Part shown: one piece after another, positions 23,453-29,957 of the stretch
Layout of the letters: each line of letters opens with the position of its first letter
Numbering within the stretch: position 1 is the first letter of the stretch
DNA from: a virus
Strand: one strand, 5' to 3'
DNA: 33,385 nt
IMG/VR virus record: IMGVR_UViG_3300044984_001107
Location: 1 to 33,385 of that record
The notes under the pieces: model-generated
What the model saw: the letters and a program-made list of their open reading frames with translations, nothing else
Told to the model about the DNA's origin: nothing
The model's database searches: none
Position numbers and translations under genes: made by a program

Positions 23453-24016
23453 TCATATTTTCTTGATAATTGCTTCAATCTGATATTCTCCGTTTCCGTG
23501 TTCCTCTGGTCGGTCTTTGTTGTTGGATGTGTCATTGGTATCAATGCTTATGATTCTATACTTTAACCCTCTCAATGCCTCTTCAATTAATCCACGCAAT
23601 GAATAAGTATTTGGTGGCTCACTATTCTCTGGCAATATAAAATACTTGTGGTCTTCGTTCCAATTGGATGGCAATACTTTCTTCCTTTCATATAGGTCTC
23701 TGTGTGGAACGGCAATAATGATGTGTCCATTCTTTTGAGTTATTCTATACCAGTTGCGAATTGCCAATGTCGGATTTTCCAGATGTTCCAACAAGTGTGA
23801 ATTGTATACCAGATTGTACATATCATCTGGCACACCTTCCATAAGGTGAGCATCTCCATTGTCTTTGTCCCAAGTCTCACACCATTCATTCAATGGGTCT
23901 GCTCCGTCATATGTATCAATGCGACCAACTCCGATGTCAATCACTTTTCCTTTCACATATTTCTTGAAGAATCCAGATGCTTCTCTCCTTGGTTTGCTCT
24001 TTGATGTTTCTGCCAT
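23453..24016 (-). CDS. Class I SAM-dependent methyltransferase
   Basis: This 187-aa protein has the Rossmann glycine motif VIDIGVG (25-31), an acidic region W49-D50-K-D-N-G-D55 for SAM contact, YNLVYNSHLLEHL (67-79) as motif IV, and GHIIIAVPHRDLYE as a later strand. This is the methyltransferase-11 type often found in surface polysaccharide clusters. With the two glycosyltransferase-like neighbours it probably modifies a sugar or glycan, but the substrate is unknown and DNA or protein methylation cannot be excluded. Confidence 0.8.
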   Translation of the reverse strand: MAETSKSKPRREASGFFKKYVKGKVIDIGVGRIDTYDGADPLNEWCETWDKDNGDAHLMEGVPDDMYNLVYNSHLLEHLENPTLAIRNWYRITQKNGHIIIAVPHRDLYERKKVLPSNWNEDHKYFILPENSEPPNTYSLRGLIEEALRGLKYRIISIDTNDTSNNKDRPEEHGNGEYQIEAIIKKI

Positions 24017-24017
24017 A

Positions 24018-24323
24018 TTAATATTTGTTTAAATTTAATTCTTTTGACTCAACATATTGTTTAAGCCTTTCAATAGTTTCTCTTGATGGTCTAATGTCTT
24101 TAGGGATAAAATTATTTAGTGGTGTACCAAACCCATAAGGGAAATTTCCTACCCATACAATGATTTCTCCAAATTTTATTGTATTCAATTGGATACCATT
24201 GCTTGTATAGTCAATTACTCCATTATCACTATCAATCATTCTATTTAATTCTATATCCCATCGTTTTGAATATCGGTCATTTAGATGCCACCAAATTGGA
24301 TTAAAAATATATTTTAGTTTCAT
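24018..24323 (-). CDS. Hypothetical 101-aa protein in the glycan cassette
   Basis: It starts MKLKYIFNPIWWHLNDRYSK and contains KFGEIIVWVGNFPYGFGTPL, then a basic helical end (RPSRETIERLKQYVESKELN). It is joined by ATGA to the GT9-like gene and lies 1 nt before the methyltransferase. No family is recognised; it may work with the cassette. Confidence 0.6.
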   Translation of the reverse strand: MKLKYIFNPIWWHLNDRYSKRWDIELNRMIDSDNGVIDYTSNGIQLNTIKFGEIIVWVGNFPYGFGTPLNNFIPKDIRPSRETIERLKQYVESKELNLNKY

Positions 24324-25072
24324 ATGATTGATTCAAATTGTTGTTGTGTGTGAAAGACATTATATGTGCCTCCTTGTGGAATCACATTCGGTGCTTGGAA
24401 ATACTGCTCAAGTATTCTTGGATGATTCATCTGTTCAGCAATTGCGAATGCCATTGATTGATTTCCGATGAACAAACTGCTTCCAGCAATTAGTTTTGCC
24501 ATCTCCAGAAAGTCATTGACCTTCTTATGCTCACATCTGAAATGTGTATTCATAACCTTCCATTCTGTTTCTGTGCCTACAAAGAATACTTTCTTATTTA
24601 ACTTCTCAATGATTGAGTAATCGATTAAAGGATTGTTATATCGTTGAGTGCGATTGATTACAATATAGTCATTGCTCTCTTGCAATATGCTTAATGCTGG
24701 AGAAGACATATCAATGGTGCAATGCAAATGATTGCCATACCACATCCGAATATCACCAGCCGAAAGATTCTTGTATTCATCTCTGAACTTATCAAGGTCA
24801 ATGTCAACCATTGCATTCTCTTCCTTCTTAACTTCAAACACATCCAAGATATAATACTGACTCTCCAATAATGGTTTGAGCATATCAAACATTGCTTGGT
24901 TGAGCATCACACTTCCAACTGGATGACTCTTGTCTGTGAATGATGATGGCTTGTCAAGGAATAGATACAATACTGCTTTAGCATTCTCTTGCTCACATAT
25001 TTCTTTTATCGCAGATAGCGAATAGATGATGTCTCCAGTATTTCCAGAGTGTTTAAATTTTATAGTCTTCAT
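24320..25072 (-). CDS. GT9-like glycosyltransferase (heptosyltransferase fold)
   Basis: The frame extends to 25093; the ATG at 25072 (MKTIKFKHSGNTGDIIYSLS) is preferred because it puts the conserved N-terminal GDxxYSL motif near the start. Further features are VFFVGTETEWKV and LEMAKLIAGSSLFIGNQSMA, the donor-binding helix and GxxS loop of heptosyltransferase-like GT9 proteins. At 250 aa it is shorter than bacterial heptosyltransferases (about 320-350). It may transfer a sugar to host surface glycan or to a phage product; the acceptor is unknown. Confidence 0.65.
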   Translation of the reverse strand: MKTIKFKHSGNTGDIIYSLSAIKEICEQENAKAVLYLFLDKPSSFTDKSHPVGSVMLNQAMFDMLKPLLESQYYILDVFEVKKEENAMVDIDLDKFRDEYKNLSAGDIRMWYGNHLHCTIDMSSPALSILQESNDYIVINRTQRYNNPLIDYSIIEKLNKKVFFVGTETEWKVMNTHFRCEHKKVNDFLEMAKLIAGSSLFIGNQSMAFAIAEQMNHPRILEQYFQAPNVIPQGGTYNVFHTQQQFESII

Positions 25073-25244
25073 ATACTTTTTTTGTTGCTTCAATTATTTC
25101 ATCCAAACACACTTGACAGAATGGCTTTGTGTACTTTGCGATTGTTTCAATGTCCGTTCTGTTAAGGACTGATACATCGGTTTGCAAATATAGTTCATAC
25201 TTGTCCATTATAGGTTTGAGTATTTCTTTCTCTTCGTTGGTCAT
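25053..25244 (-). CDS. Hypothetical 63-aa protein
   Basis: A charged helical protein with a CQVC pair (MTNEEKEILKPIMDKYELYL ... PFCQVCLDEIIEATKK). It is linked to the GT4-like gene by an ATGA overlap and overlaps the GT9-like start by 20 nt. The single CxxC might bind metal. No family is recognised. Confidence 0.55.
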   Translation of the reverse strand: MTNEEKEILKPIMDKYELYLQTDVSVLNRTDIETIAKYTKPFCQVCLDEIIEATKKVYEDYKI

Positions 25245-26200
25245 ATCGTTTGTTTTCTTATTTCGTTTATACGTTCAATGTCATATTTGTTCCTTGCCCA
25301 TTCATTCAAAGCAATACCATATTCCTCTCTCATCATTCTGGATGATATCATTTTCTTCAATGCTTTGTTCCAGTTGTTTTCAATTCGCATTCCGTTCTTT
25401 CCATTTATCTCTCTGTACAATCCTCCGTTTGTTATAACCGGAAGTGAATGAGCAGATGCCTCAAGTATTTTCAAGTTGGATTTGGAAGATGAGAAATGGT
25501 CTCTTGCAACTGATGGCAGAATAACAATGTCTAATTCATTATACAAATATCCATACTTATCCATAGTCTCACCCTCAAACATCTTTACCTTTCCACCAAA
25601 GCATCCAGCAAGATACAACCAATAATCATTTATCTCATTCACCCCTCCGATTGCATAGTCAATTTTATTGTTCTTGTATATCTCTGCTTTACTTATCAAT
25701 TGAAAGTCGATGTGGTGATTGTTTTGCCCTATCCAACCAGCAACCAGTTTGTCCCTTTTAATCTCTCCACGGATAAATTGTGGGTCATTGTAGTCAATTG
25801 CATTCGGGATGAGGACTGATTCAATCTGGAGCAATGCAATTCTTTCTTGAAGATATGGAGTGCTTACCCATACAACATCTGCCATCTTCAATGCTTTGAG
25901 TATTTCAATTGTGTAATTGTGTTCATATCCTTCCATTTGGTTTCCGTGCCAGATTGGTCTTGTCCAGTAATCATCTATATCCATAATGATTCTTTTGCCT
26001 TTTGCTTTCAACTTTTCAATCACACTCAATGGTTGATTTGGTAATCGGTTGAATATAACCACATCGGCATCCGTATCCAAGTCAATCAAGTCAACTTCAG
26101 TTATCTTATATTCATTCGCCATTAATCTCATTGGTGTCTCCAGCCTATGGAAGTGAACACCTTGTGATGGATTTGCGATATAGGTTATCTTTTTGTCCAT
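25241..26200 (-). CDS. GT4-type glycosyltransferase
   Basis: This 319-aa protein has a two-Rossmann GT-B layout. The N-terminal half carries VHFHRLETPMRLM and RIIMDIDDYWTRP (70-82); ADVVWVSTPYLQER and VLIPNAIDY (129-137) mark the hinge. The C-terminal half carries FSSSKSNLKILEASAHSLPV (236-255), the donor-nucleotide site of GT4 enzymes. Such phage enzymes may alter host surface sugars or glycosylate a phage component. Its start overlaps the sigma-like gene by 16 nt. Confidence 0.85.
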   Translation of the reverse strand: MDKKITYIANPSQGVHFHRLETPMRLMANEYKITEVDLIDLDTDADVVIFNRLPNQPLSVIEKLKAKGKRIIMDIDDYWTRPIWHGNQMEGYEHNYTIEILKALKMADVVWVSTPYLQERIALLQIESVLIPNAIDYNDPQFIRGEIKRDKLVAGWIGQNNHHIDFQLISKAEIYKNNKIDYAIGGVNEINDYWLYLAGCFGGKVKMFEGETMDKYGYLYNELDIVILPSVARDHFSSSKSNLKILEASAHSLPVITNGGLYREINGKNGMRIENNWNKALKKMISSRMMREEYGIALNEWARNKYDIERINEIRKQTI

Positions 26201-26655
26201 TGTTTTATATATTTTTTGTAATCATTGAATGCTCTTCTCACTTCATTATAAGGAATCCCACTTGCTTGACTGAAATTCTGGGCAGTCTTGTATTGAATAC
26301 AATATTTGAATACCCTTGCGTGATAGAATCGTTTCGGATTATTGGAGTCTGCTTCAATCTTGTCCAACAATTCTTGGTGGTCGATTGGTGCAAGTTCATT
26401 CAACTGGTATGGTAATTCAACAAAGTTAATGTCTTTGAATTTTTTTTTCTTATCAAGTCCCAGATTGTAGCAACTCATCAACATATATCCTTTGATTGAT
26501 TTGATTCCTTGCAATCTCTCCATATTCATTTCAAGTAATCTGGCAACTATCTCTCCCCTTAAGTCTTCCCATTCGTTGCCTCCGATAACCTTACAAGCAT
26601 TGATGACATCTTCGCTCATATATGCATTGGTGATTTGTAGTTTAAAATTGCTCAT
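26185..26655 (-). CDS. Sigma-70-like regulator
   Basis: This 156-aa protein resembles a short sigma factor. WEDLRGEIVARLLEMNMERL with KSIKGYMLMSCYNLGLDKKK (residues about 28-75) fits region 2. TAQNFSQASGIPYNEVRRAF (about 124-143) followed by NDYKKYIK looks like a region-4 helix-turn-helix. Both matches are approximate. It may redirect host RNA polymerase or act as an activator of later promoters, since it lies just before the middle genes. A run of nine A's lies in the linker (26440-26448). Confidence 0.5.
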   Translation of the reverse strand: MSNFKLQITNAYMSEDVINACKVIGGNEWEDLRGEIVARLLEMNMERLQGIKSIKGYMLMSCYNLGLDKKKKFKDINFVELPYQLNELAPIDHQELLDKIEADSNNPKRFYHARVFKYCIQYKTAQNFSQASGIPYNEVRRAFNDYKKYIKQWTKR

Positions 26656-26722
26656 CGTTATTCATCCAAAAATAAGTGATTAACATTCCAAACAAATAAA
26701 CCATTACATATACAATTATCAT
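26642..26722 (-). CDS. 26-aa membrane micro-protein
   Basis: It starts with an ATGA overlap on the previous stop and encodes MIIVYVMVYLFGMLITYFWM followed by NNDEQF: one hydrophobic span with a polar, acidic end. It overlaps the sigma-like start by 14 nt. The coupled start and the membrane-span composition support a real gene, although it is very short. Role unknown. Confidence 0.5.
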   Translation of the reverse strand: MIIVYVMVYLFGMLITYFWMNNDEQF

Positions 26723-26904
26723 AGGTATTGCTTTAGTTTTATATAGTCTTGGTCTTCAATTTCTTGGTGAGATAACTCAATCACCTTGCCATTCCCCTCA
26801 TCAAAATAGAATCTCACGCAATTCTTCATTCTGTTTCTTCCAGCATATGAAGTGTGCATCTTCAATCGGTTAGTTAATATGTCAATCAACTCATCTGTTT
26901 TCAT
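26719..26904 (-). CDS. Hypothetical 61-aa protein
   Basis: The product MKTDELIDILTNRLKMHTSY followed by AGRNRMKNCVRFYFDEGNGK has an amphipathic helix and then strands, and ends KLKQYL. ATGs at 26910 and 26904 are both possible; both overlap the previous gene. The next micro-ORF is coupled by ATGA. No family is recognised. Confidence 0.6.
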   Translation of the reverse strand: MKTDELIDILTNRLKMHTSYAGRNRMKNCVRFYFDEGNGKVIELSHQEIEDQDYIKLKQYL

Positions 26905-27193
26905 ATGCAATCATTGATAATAGGATTGAATAATTAGCAAGGTCAATAAGTGAATCGTGAATGTCTTCATTATTTATCTCACCCTTTGCAATTATGTTTC
27001 CTAATCTGGAAACTTTCTTTGCCAATTCGTGAACGCATCCAACCTCTGGAGTGATGTGTGCAATTGAAGATGCTTGTTTGAAATTGGAAAGGACATCTTC
27101 TTGGTCTGCATAGTCAAGTGACTTGCTCCTCATTGTCTTTCTCATTTGGTCAATGAAGTCTTCAAAGTAATTATCTTGTTCTATTCTGTTCAT
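26891..27193 (-). CDS. DUF1599 / Nmad1-like protein (MazG-like helical fold)
   Basis: This 100-aa all-helical protein has KSLDYADQEDVLSNFKQASS, VHELAKKVSRLGNIIAKGEI and a final DSLIDLANYSILLSMIAYEN. The pattern K-x-DYAD, later E-x2-K-x2-RL, then D-x3-DLANY is that of DUF1599 (nucleotide modification associated domain 1), related to MazG/dUTPase-type phosphohydrolases. A role in nucleotide metabolism or base modification is possible but unproven. Confidence 0.65.
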   Translation of the reverse strand: MNRIEQDNYFEDFIDQMRKTMRSKSLDYADQEDVLSNFKQASSIAHITPEVGCVHELAKKVSRLGNIIAKGEINNEDIHDSLIDLANYSILLSMIAYENR

Positions 27194-27401
27194 TAGTTTC
27201 TTGTTTAATAACCCATTGCTTTTCTTCCTTTGTTAACTTCCCAGAATGTCGAATCCAATTCTTTTCTGGTGTTATGAATGCATAATATTCCCATCCTTCC
27301 TTCAATTGGTATTGTTTATCTAATTTGAAATGATTAAAAACACCAATTGCAATTGTGTCTATTGTTCTGTCAGTTTCAGATGTAAATTTTTCTATTATCA
27401 T
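27171..27401 (-). CDS. Hypothetical 76-aa protein
   Basis: The start ATG at 27401 (MIIEKFTSETDRTIDTIAIG) overlaps the u-spanin-like stop as ATGA and is preferred over an in-frame ATG at 27413. The product is soluble, mixed and basic at the end (WVIKQETNEQNRTR). It overlaps the DUF1599-like gene by 23 nt. No family is recognised. Confidence 0.6.
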   Translation of the reverse strand: MIIEKFTSETDRTIDTIAIGVFNHFKLDKQYQLKEGWEYYAFITPEKNWIRHSGKLTKEEKQWVIKQETNEQNRTR

Positions 27402-27811
27402 AGTCTTTCCCATTTGCTTATAAATCGAATTAATAACAACATAAGAAAAAATGCAGTGAATCCAATTATCAATCCAGTTTTTGTGAATCCAGATGGTTGC
27501 GTTATTACTTTCGTTGTATACTTATGCTCAAAGATGGTGTCTTTCTGACTTACAATTTGATTGACTTGTCTTTCTTTCCATTTGATTAATGTGACAACCT
27601 TAATGCCGTTGTTTGTTGTGATGATAGTGTCAACCTTGTTGATGGTATCAAACTGGATGAATGTATCTCTCTGCCATCCTCTAATCGTGTCATATCGAGT
27701 AATCGTGGAGTCTTTAAGATAACCCCATTCTTTTAGCTTACTTATTTTACTTTCTGCCCTATAACTTTGGCAACTTGCCAATAGACAAATTATGATTATT
27801 AAGTATTTCAT
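27398..27811 (-). CDS. Putative u-spanin: lipoprotein signal plus C-terminal membrane anchor
   Basis: In this 137-aa protein, residues 1-14 (MKYLIIIICLLASC) are a signal peptide with lipobox LASC, so C14 would be lipidated. The middle is polar and strand-like (ITRYDTIRGWQRDTFIQFDT). Residues about 112-130 (GLIIGFTAFFLMLLLIRFI) form a membrane span followed by SKWERL. An outer-membrane lipid anchor plus an inner-membrane anchor in one chain is the u-spanin layout known from phage T1 gp11, which joins the two membranes in the last step of lysis. It lies 25 kb from the endolysin, so the call is tentative. Confidence 0.55.
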   Translation of the reverse strand: MKYLIIIICLLASCQSYRAESKISKLKEWGYLKDSTITRYDTIRGWQRDTFIQFDTINKVDTIITTNNGIKVVTLIKWKERQVNQIVSQKDTIFEHKYTTKVITQPSGFTKTGLIIGFTAFFLMLLLIRFISKWERL

Positions 27812-28038
27812 TTTTTACAATTTTTACAATTACCTTTATGTGTTAATCCACATTTGTTTCCTCTGACTATCCAAATGTATTCGCACGAATCAATAGTCCA
27901 GATTGATATCACACTCCTACTTTCATCCATTATGTTTTCTCTTTTAACTCTGCCATTGTCAAAGTTATTTCCCATTTCATCATTGCATCCCATAGATGCC
28001 AGTAAGCAGATTAGTGCGATGATTAATTTATTGCTCAT
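27808..28038 (-). CDS. Small Cys-rich secreted protein / probable lipoprotein, 76 aa
   Basis: The N-terminus MSNKLIIALICLLASMGC is a signal peptide; C18 could be lipidated though the lipobox (SMGC) is not ideal. The mature part has C52 in DSCEYIWIVRG and a C-terminal cluster KCGLTHKGNCKNCKK. ATGA overlaps link it to the ORFs on both sides, including the u-spanin-like gene, so the two envelope proteins probably work together. An envelope or superinfection role is inferred. Confidence 0.6.
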   Translation of the reverse strand: MSNKLIIALICLLASMGCNDEMGNNFDNGRVKRENIMDESRSVISIWTIDSCEYIWIVRGNKCGLTHKGNCKNCKK

Positions 28039-28136
28039 AGGTATTTTCTTTGAAAGTTTCTTGATGTTCTTATTAAAGCAAATCTATCTTGCCTTGCCAT
28101 CCATTTGATAAAATCGCCTTTGTTTTTATAACTCAT
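28035..28136 (-). CDS. 33-aa basic micro-protein
   Basis: ATG at 28136 to TGA at 28037-28035 encodes MSYKNKGDFIKWMARQDRFA followed by LIRTSRNFQRKYL, a strongly basic helical peptide. It overlaps the previous stop by 11 nt and the next ATG as ATGA. The coupling on both sides supports translation. Function unknown. Confidence 0.5.
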   Translation of the reverse strand: MSYKNKGDFIKWMARQDRFALIRTSRNFQRKYL

Positions 28137-28368
28137 AAGTTTCTATATAATATTGTTCCCCATACTCAATATATTGCTCACTTGTTTTAGCTTTTTGCCT
28201 AACTCCCTCAAAGTGACACTTTATTGCAGTTAATTCTATTTGTTGCTTTTCCATTGCTTTGGCTTGTTCAAATAAATCTTCATATTGTGTACCTCTCCAT
28301 CTAATATCTTGGTTTTGTGTTATCTTATCAAATAACCATTCTACTGCCGTTTGTTTTTTATTGCTCAT
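28126..28368 (-). CDS. Hypothetical 80-aa early phage protein
   Basis: The start ATG at 28368 is 1 nt after the upstream stop; the longer frame to 28389 is rejected. It begins MSNKKQTAVEWLFDKITQNQ; the pattern TAVEWLFxK, then QAKAMEKQQI in a helical segment, is common in small phage proteins of Bacteroidetes. The end is Tyr/Glu-rich. No function is known. Confidence 0.7.
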   Translation of the reverse strand: MSNKKQTAVEWLFDKITQNQDIRWRGTQYEDLFEQAKAMEKQQIELTAIKCHFEGVRQKAKTSEQYIEYGEQYYIETYEL

Positions 28369-28369
28369 T

Positions 28370-28510
28370 TTATTTGTCCTCCAAAACAAATTTTATGTCA
28401 TCAATTACAAAGCATTTTAATTTGCCAGTTTTAAATTGAGTATATACCCACGCAGTTGTCTTGCCCTTTTCAAGAGCATATCTTCGAACTGACTTTAATC
28501 TTTCTATCAT
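28370..28510 (-). CDS. Excisionase-like mini-HTH protein, 46 aa
   Basis: ATG at 28510 to TAA at 28372-28370 encodes MIERLKSVRRYALEKGKTTA followed by WVYTQFKTGKLKCFVIDDIK and FVLEDK. The layout (helix, TTAWVYTQFKTGK recognition helix, then strand and wing) is that of small excisionase/MerR-like winged helix proteins. It may be a regulator or, if the phage is temperate, a recombination directionality factor. No integrase is visible in the window. Confidence 0.6.
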   Translation of the reverse strand: MIERLKSVRRYALEKGKTTAWVYTQFKTGKLKCFVIDDIKFVLEDK

Positions 28511-28533
28511 ATTGCAATATTAGTTATTAATTT

Positions 28534-28962
28534 TTAAATTTTCAAATTGTTTTTTATGAAACTTTCAAACTCCTCAAAGGATGCTTGATTTCTTCCACGA
28601 TTGGCAAACAATGAGCAAAGGATTACATTGTCCTTGTAATAGCCTCTCTCATTGTCTATCCTATCCAGAGATGGCTGGAGAAGATAATGGTCACTTTCCA
28701 TATATATTTTCATCCAGTAACACTTACCTCCTTGTGCAAAGAATAATTGATTGATATAGTATATGTCAATGTCTGTGTCTTTGGTGTTTTTTCGGCATCT
28801 GCGATATAATACACTTTGCCAATTTGCTCTGTGGCATTGTTTACATATAACTCTGTATTGTTGTTTGCCTTTGAATATTCCACTTTTTATAAAATTATCC
28901 CTAAATTTAGATTGCTTACACTTTTGACATTGAATCACCTTATCATTATCTTCACTTGCCAT
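28534..28962 (-). CDS. HNH-type endonuclease, 142 aa
   Basis: A zinc-binding N-terminal part (C12/C15 in CQKC and C40/C43 in CKQCH) is followed by FFAQGGKCYW and SLDRIDNERGYYKDNVILCS (98-117), then ANRGRN. The DRID-x3-GY-x2-DNV pattern is the HNH core of free-standing phage nucleases (homing or endonuclease VII-like). The usual first His of the motif is replaced by S98-L-D, as in many of this type. It may be a selfish element or serve DNA processing. Confidence 0.75.
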   Translation of the reverse strand: MASEDNDKVIQCQKCKQSKFRDNFIKSGIFKGKQQYRVICKQCHRANWQSVLYRRCRKNTKDTDIDIYYINQLFFAQGGKCYWMKIYMESDHYLLQPSLDRIDNERGYYKDNVILCSLFANRGRNQASFEEFESFIKNNLKI

Positions 28963-29084
28963 CCTTCTTTTTCTAATTGTTTAATTTTCTTTTCAACTGC
29001 TCTTGCATCATAGATGATTTCATAATTCACTATTTTGTCCTTTGAATATTCAATTACGGCTGGTTGTTTCTTTAAGTCTTTCAT
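28935..29084 (-). CDS. 49-aa hypothetical protein bridging the DnaA-like and HNH genes
   Basis: ATG at 29084 to TGA at 28937-28935 encodes MKDLKKQPAVIEYSKDKIVN followed by YEIIYDARAVEKKIKQLEKE and GWQVKIMIR. It overlaps the previous gene by 35 nt and the next by 28 nt and fills an 87-bp gap. The helical, charged ending looks like a real small phage protein, but overlaps this long on both sides make it less certain. Confidence 0.4.
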   Translation of the reverse strand: MKDLKKQPAVIEYSKDKIVNYEIIYDARAVEKKIKQLEKEGWQVKIMIR

Positions 29085-29523
29085 TTATTAAATTTACTAT
29101 GGTGTCATATGTTTTCTTGTAAGTTTTTGAAAATTCGTAGTCAGCATCGTGTGTGTTGATTGAATGAATAATGGTTGAATGGTCGTGATTACATTCCAAT
29201 GTTATAGATATTGATTTATATGCTAATTTGGTATTTTGTCTCATCCATTTATAATACATATTTCTACCAGATACAACTTTCATCAATCTCACTTTGACAT
29301 CAATATCAATCTGCATATACTCATTGATTATGTCTTTGACTATATCATAATCAGTTTGGATGTTGTTTCTTTTTGGTTTTTTGAGTCTGGCTTGTAAGAG
29401 CATATTCTTGTTTACCAATGATGTGCATTTTGTTTTTAGAATTTTGTAATTGTGAAGCAGAGTTTTGTATAGTCTTTTATACTCTGTATTGATGTATTCT
29501 TCTGAATCTTGAGTTGTTGTCAT
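29050..29523 (-). CDS. DnaA domain IV-like DNA-binding protein
   Basis: This 157-aa protein has an N-terminal coiled coil (EYKRLYKTLLHNYKILKTKC) and a C-terminal helical domain (residues about 57-150). DHSTIIHSI (114-122) matches the DnaA box-binding signature DHSTVLHA, with preceding helices VSGRNMYYKWMRQNTKLAYK and SISITLE. It lacks the AAA+ ATPase of DnaA. It may bind DnaA boxes of host or phage and either help initiation or interfere with host replication. It overlaps the preceding gene as ATGA. Confidence 0.75.
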   Translation of the reverse strand: MTTTQDSEEYINTEYKRLYKTLLHNYKILKTKCTSLVNKNMLLQARLKKPKRNNIQTDYDIVKDIINEYMQIDIDVKVRLMKVVSGRNMYYKWMRQNTKLAYKSISITLECNHDHSTIIHSINTHDADYEFSKTYKKTYDTIVNLINERLKETTSRN

Positions 29524-29957
29524 ATTTTTTTTGCTTGGTTTATTTTTAAGAAAGCATTGTATCGTGATATCTTGCTTCCATCGTTATTGATTTCTGTTCT
29601 TTTGTTTGTTTCTTTATAGTCCAACATCATCGCTATTGTGAAGACTCCGTTGTCGCATATCTTCCAGTATAGATATATGTCATCCGATGTCCTCATTGCG
29701 ACATAAAATGGAACATTTAATGTCTTGGACAACTCCCTTCCAGTTGTTATCTTATCGAATGACAAGAGTAATGTGTCAAATTGTTTCATCTGGTCATATG
29801 TGTGGTGTCTATTTTTCAATTCAATTATACCTTTTATGTTATTATCTCTCATAATTATTCCATCAACAATGCAGAATGTTGATGTCCTTGCAATCATACA
29901 CTTCCATCTGTCTTCCAGATAGGCAATCATTTCATCTTCTTTAGAATGGGACATCAT
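29520..29957 (-). CDS. PD-(D/E)XK-like nuclease candidate, 145 aa
   Basis: The start chosen is the ATG at 29957, overlapping the helicase stop by 17 nt. D32 in CIVDGII and E46-L-K48 in GIIELKN, 14 residues apart, form the core of a PD-(D/E)XK site, with E15 as a possible helix residue. The rest is mixed, with FYVAMRTSDDIYLYWKICDN. Small nucleases of this type occur beside phage helicases (resolvase or Cas4/RecB-like). The motif is short, so the call is tentative. Confidence 0.5.
   Translation of the reverse strand: MMSHSKEDEMIAYLEDRWKCMIARTSTFCIVDGIIMRDNNIKGIIELKNRHHTYDQMKQFDTLLLSFDKITTGRELSKTLNVPFYVAMRTSDDIYLYWKICDNGVFTIAMMLDYKETNKRTEINNDGSKISRYNAFLKINQAKKI

Noticed and set aside
23403-23456. 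17-aa frame starting on an ATGA overlap with the methyltransferase stop
   Set aside because: Too short and without composition that suggests a protein. The only support is the ATGA overlap, which chance can give.
26440-26448. A9 run in the sigma-like gene as a frameshift site
   Set aside because: It falls in a KKKK linker between the two putative domains. I saw no alternative frame that continues with protein-like sequence.
28370-28510. Evidence for a temperate lifestyle from the excisionase-like mini-HTH
   Set aside because: No integrase, attachment site or repressor is visible, and such mini-HTHs also occur in lytic phages. Lifestyle is left open.
28515-28546. TTTG-N20-TAATATTG on the minus strand before the excisionase-like gene
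   Set aside because: One base off the -7 consensus and the ATG would be only 5 nt after the box, leaving no leader. The region is simply AT-rich.
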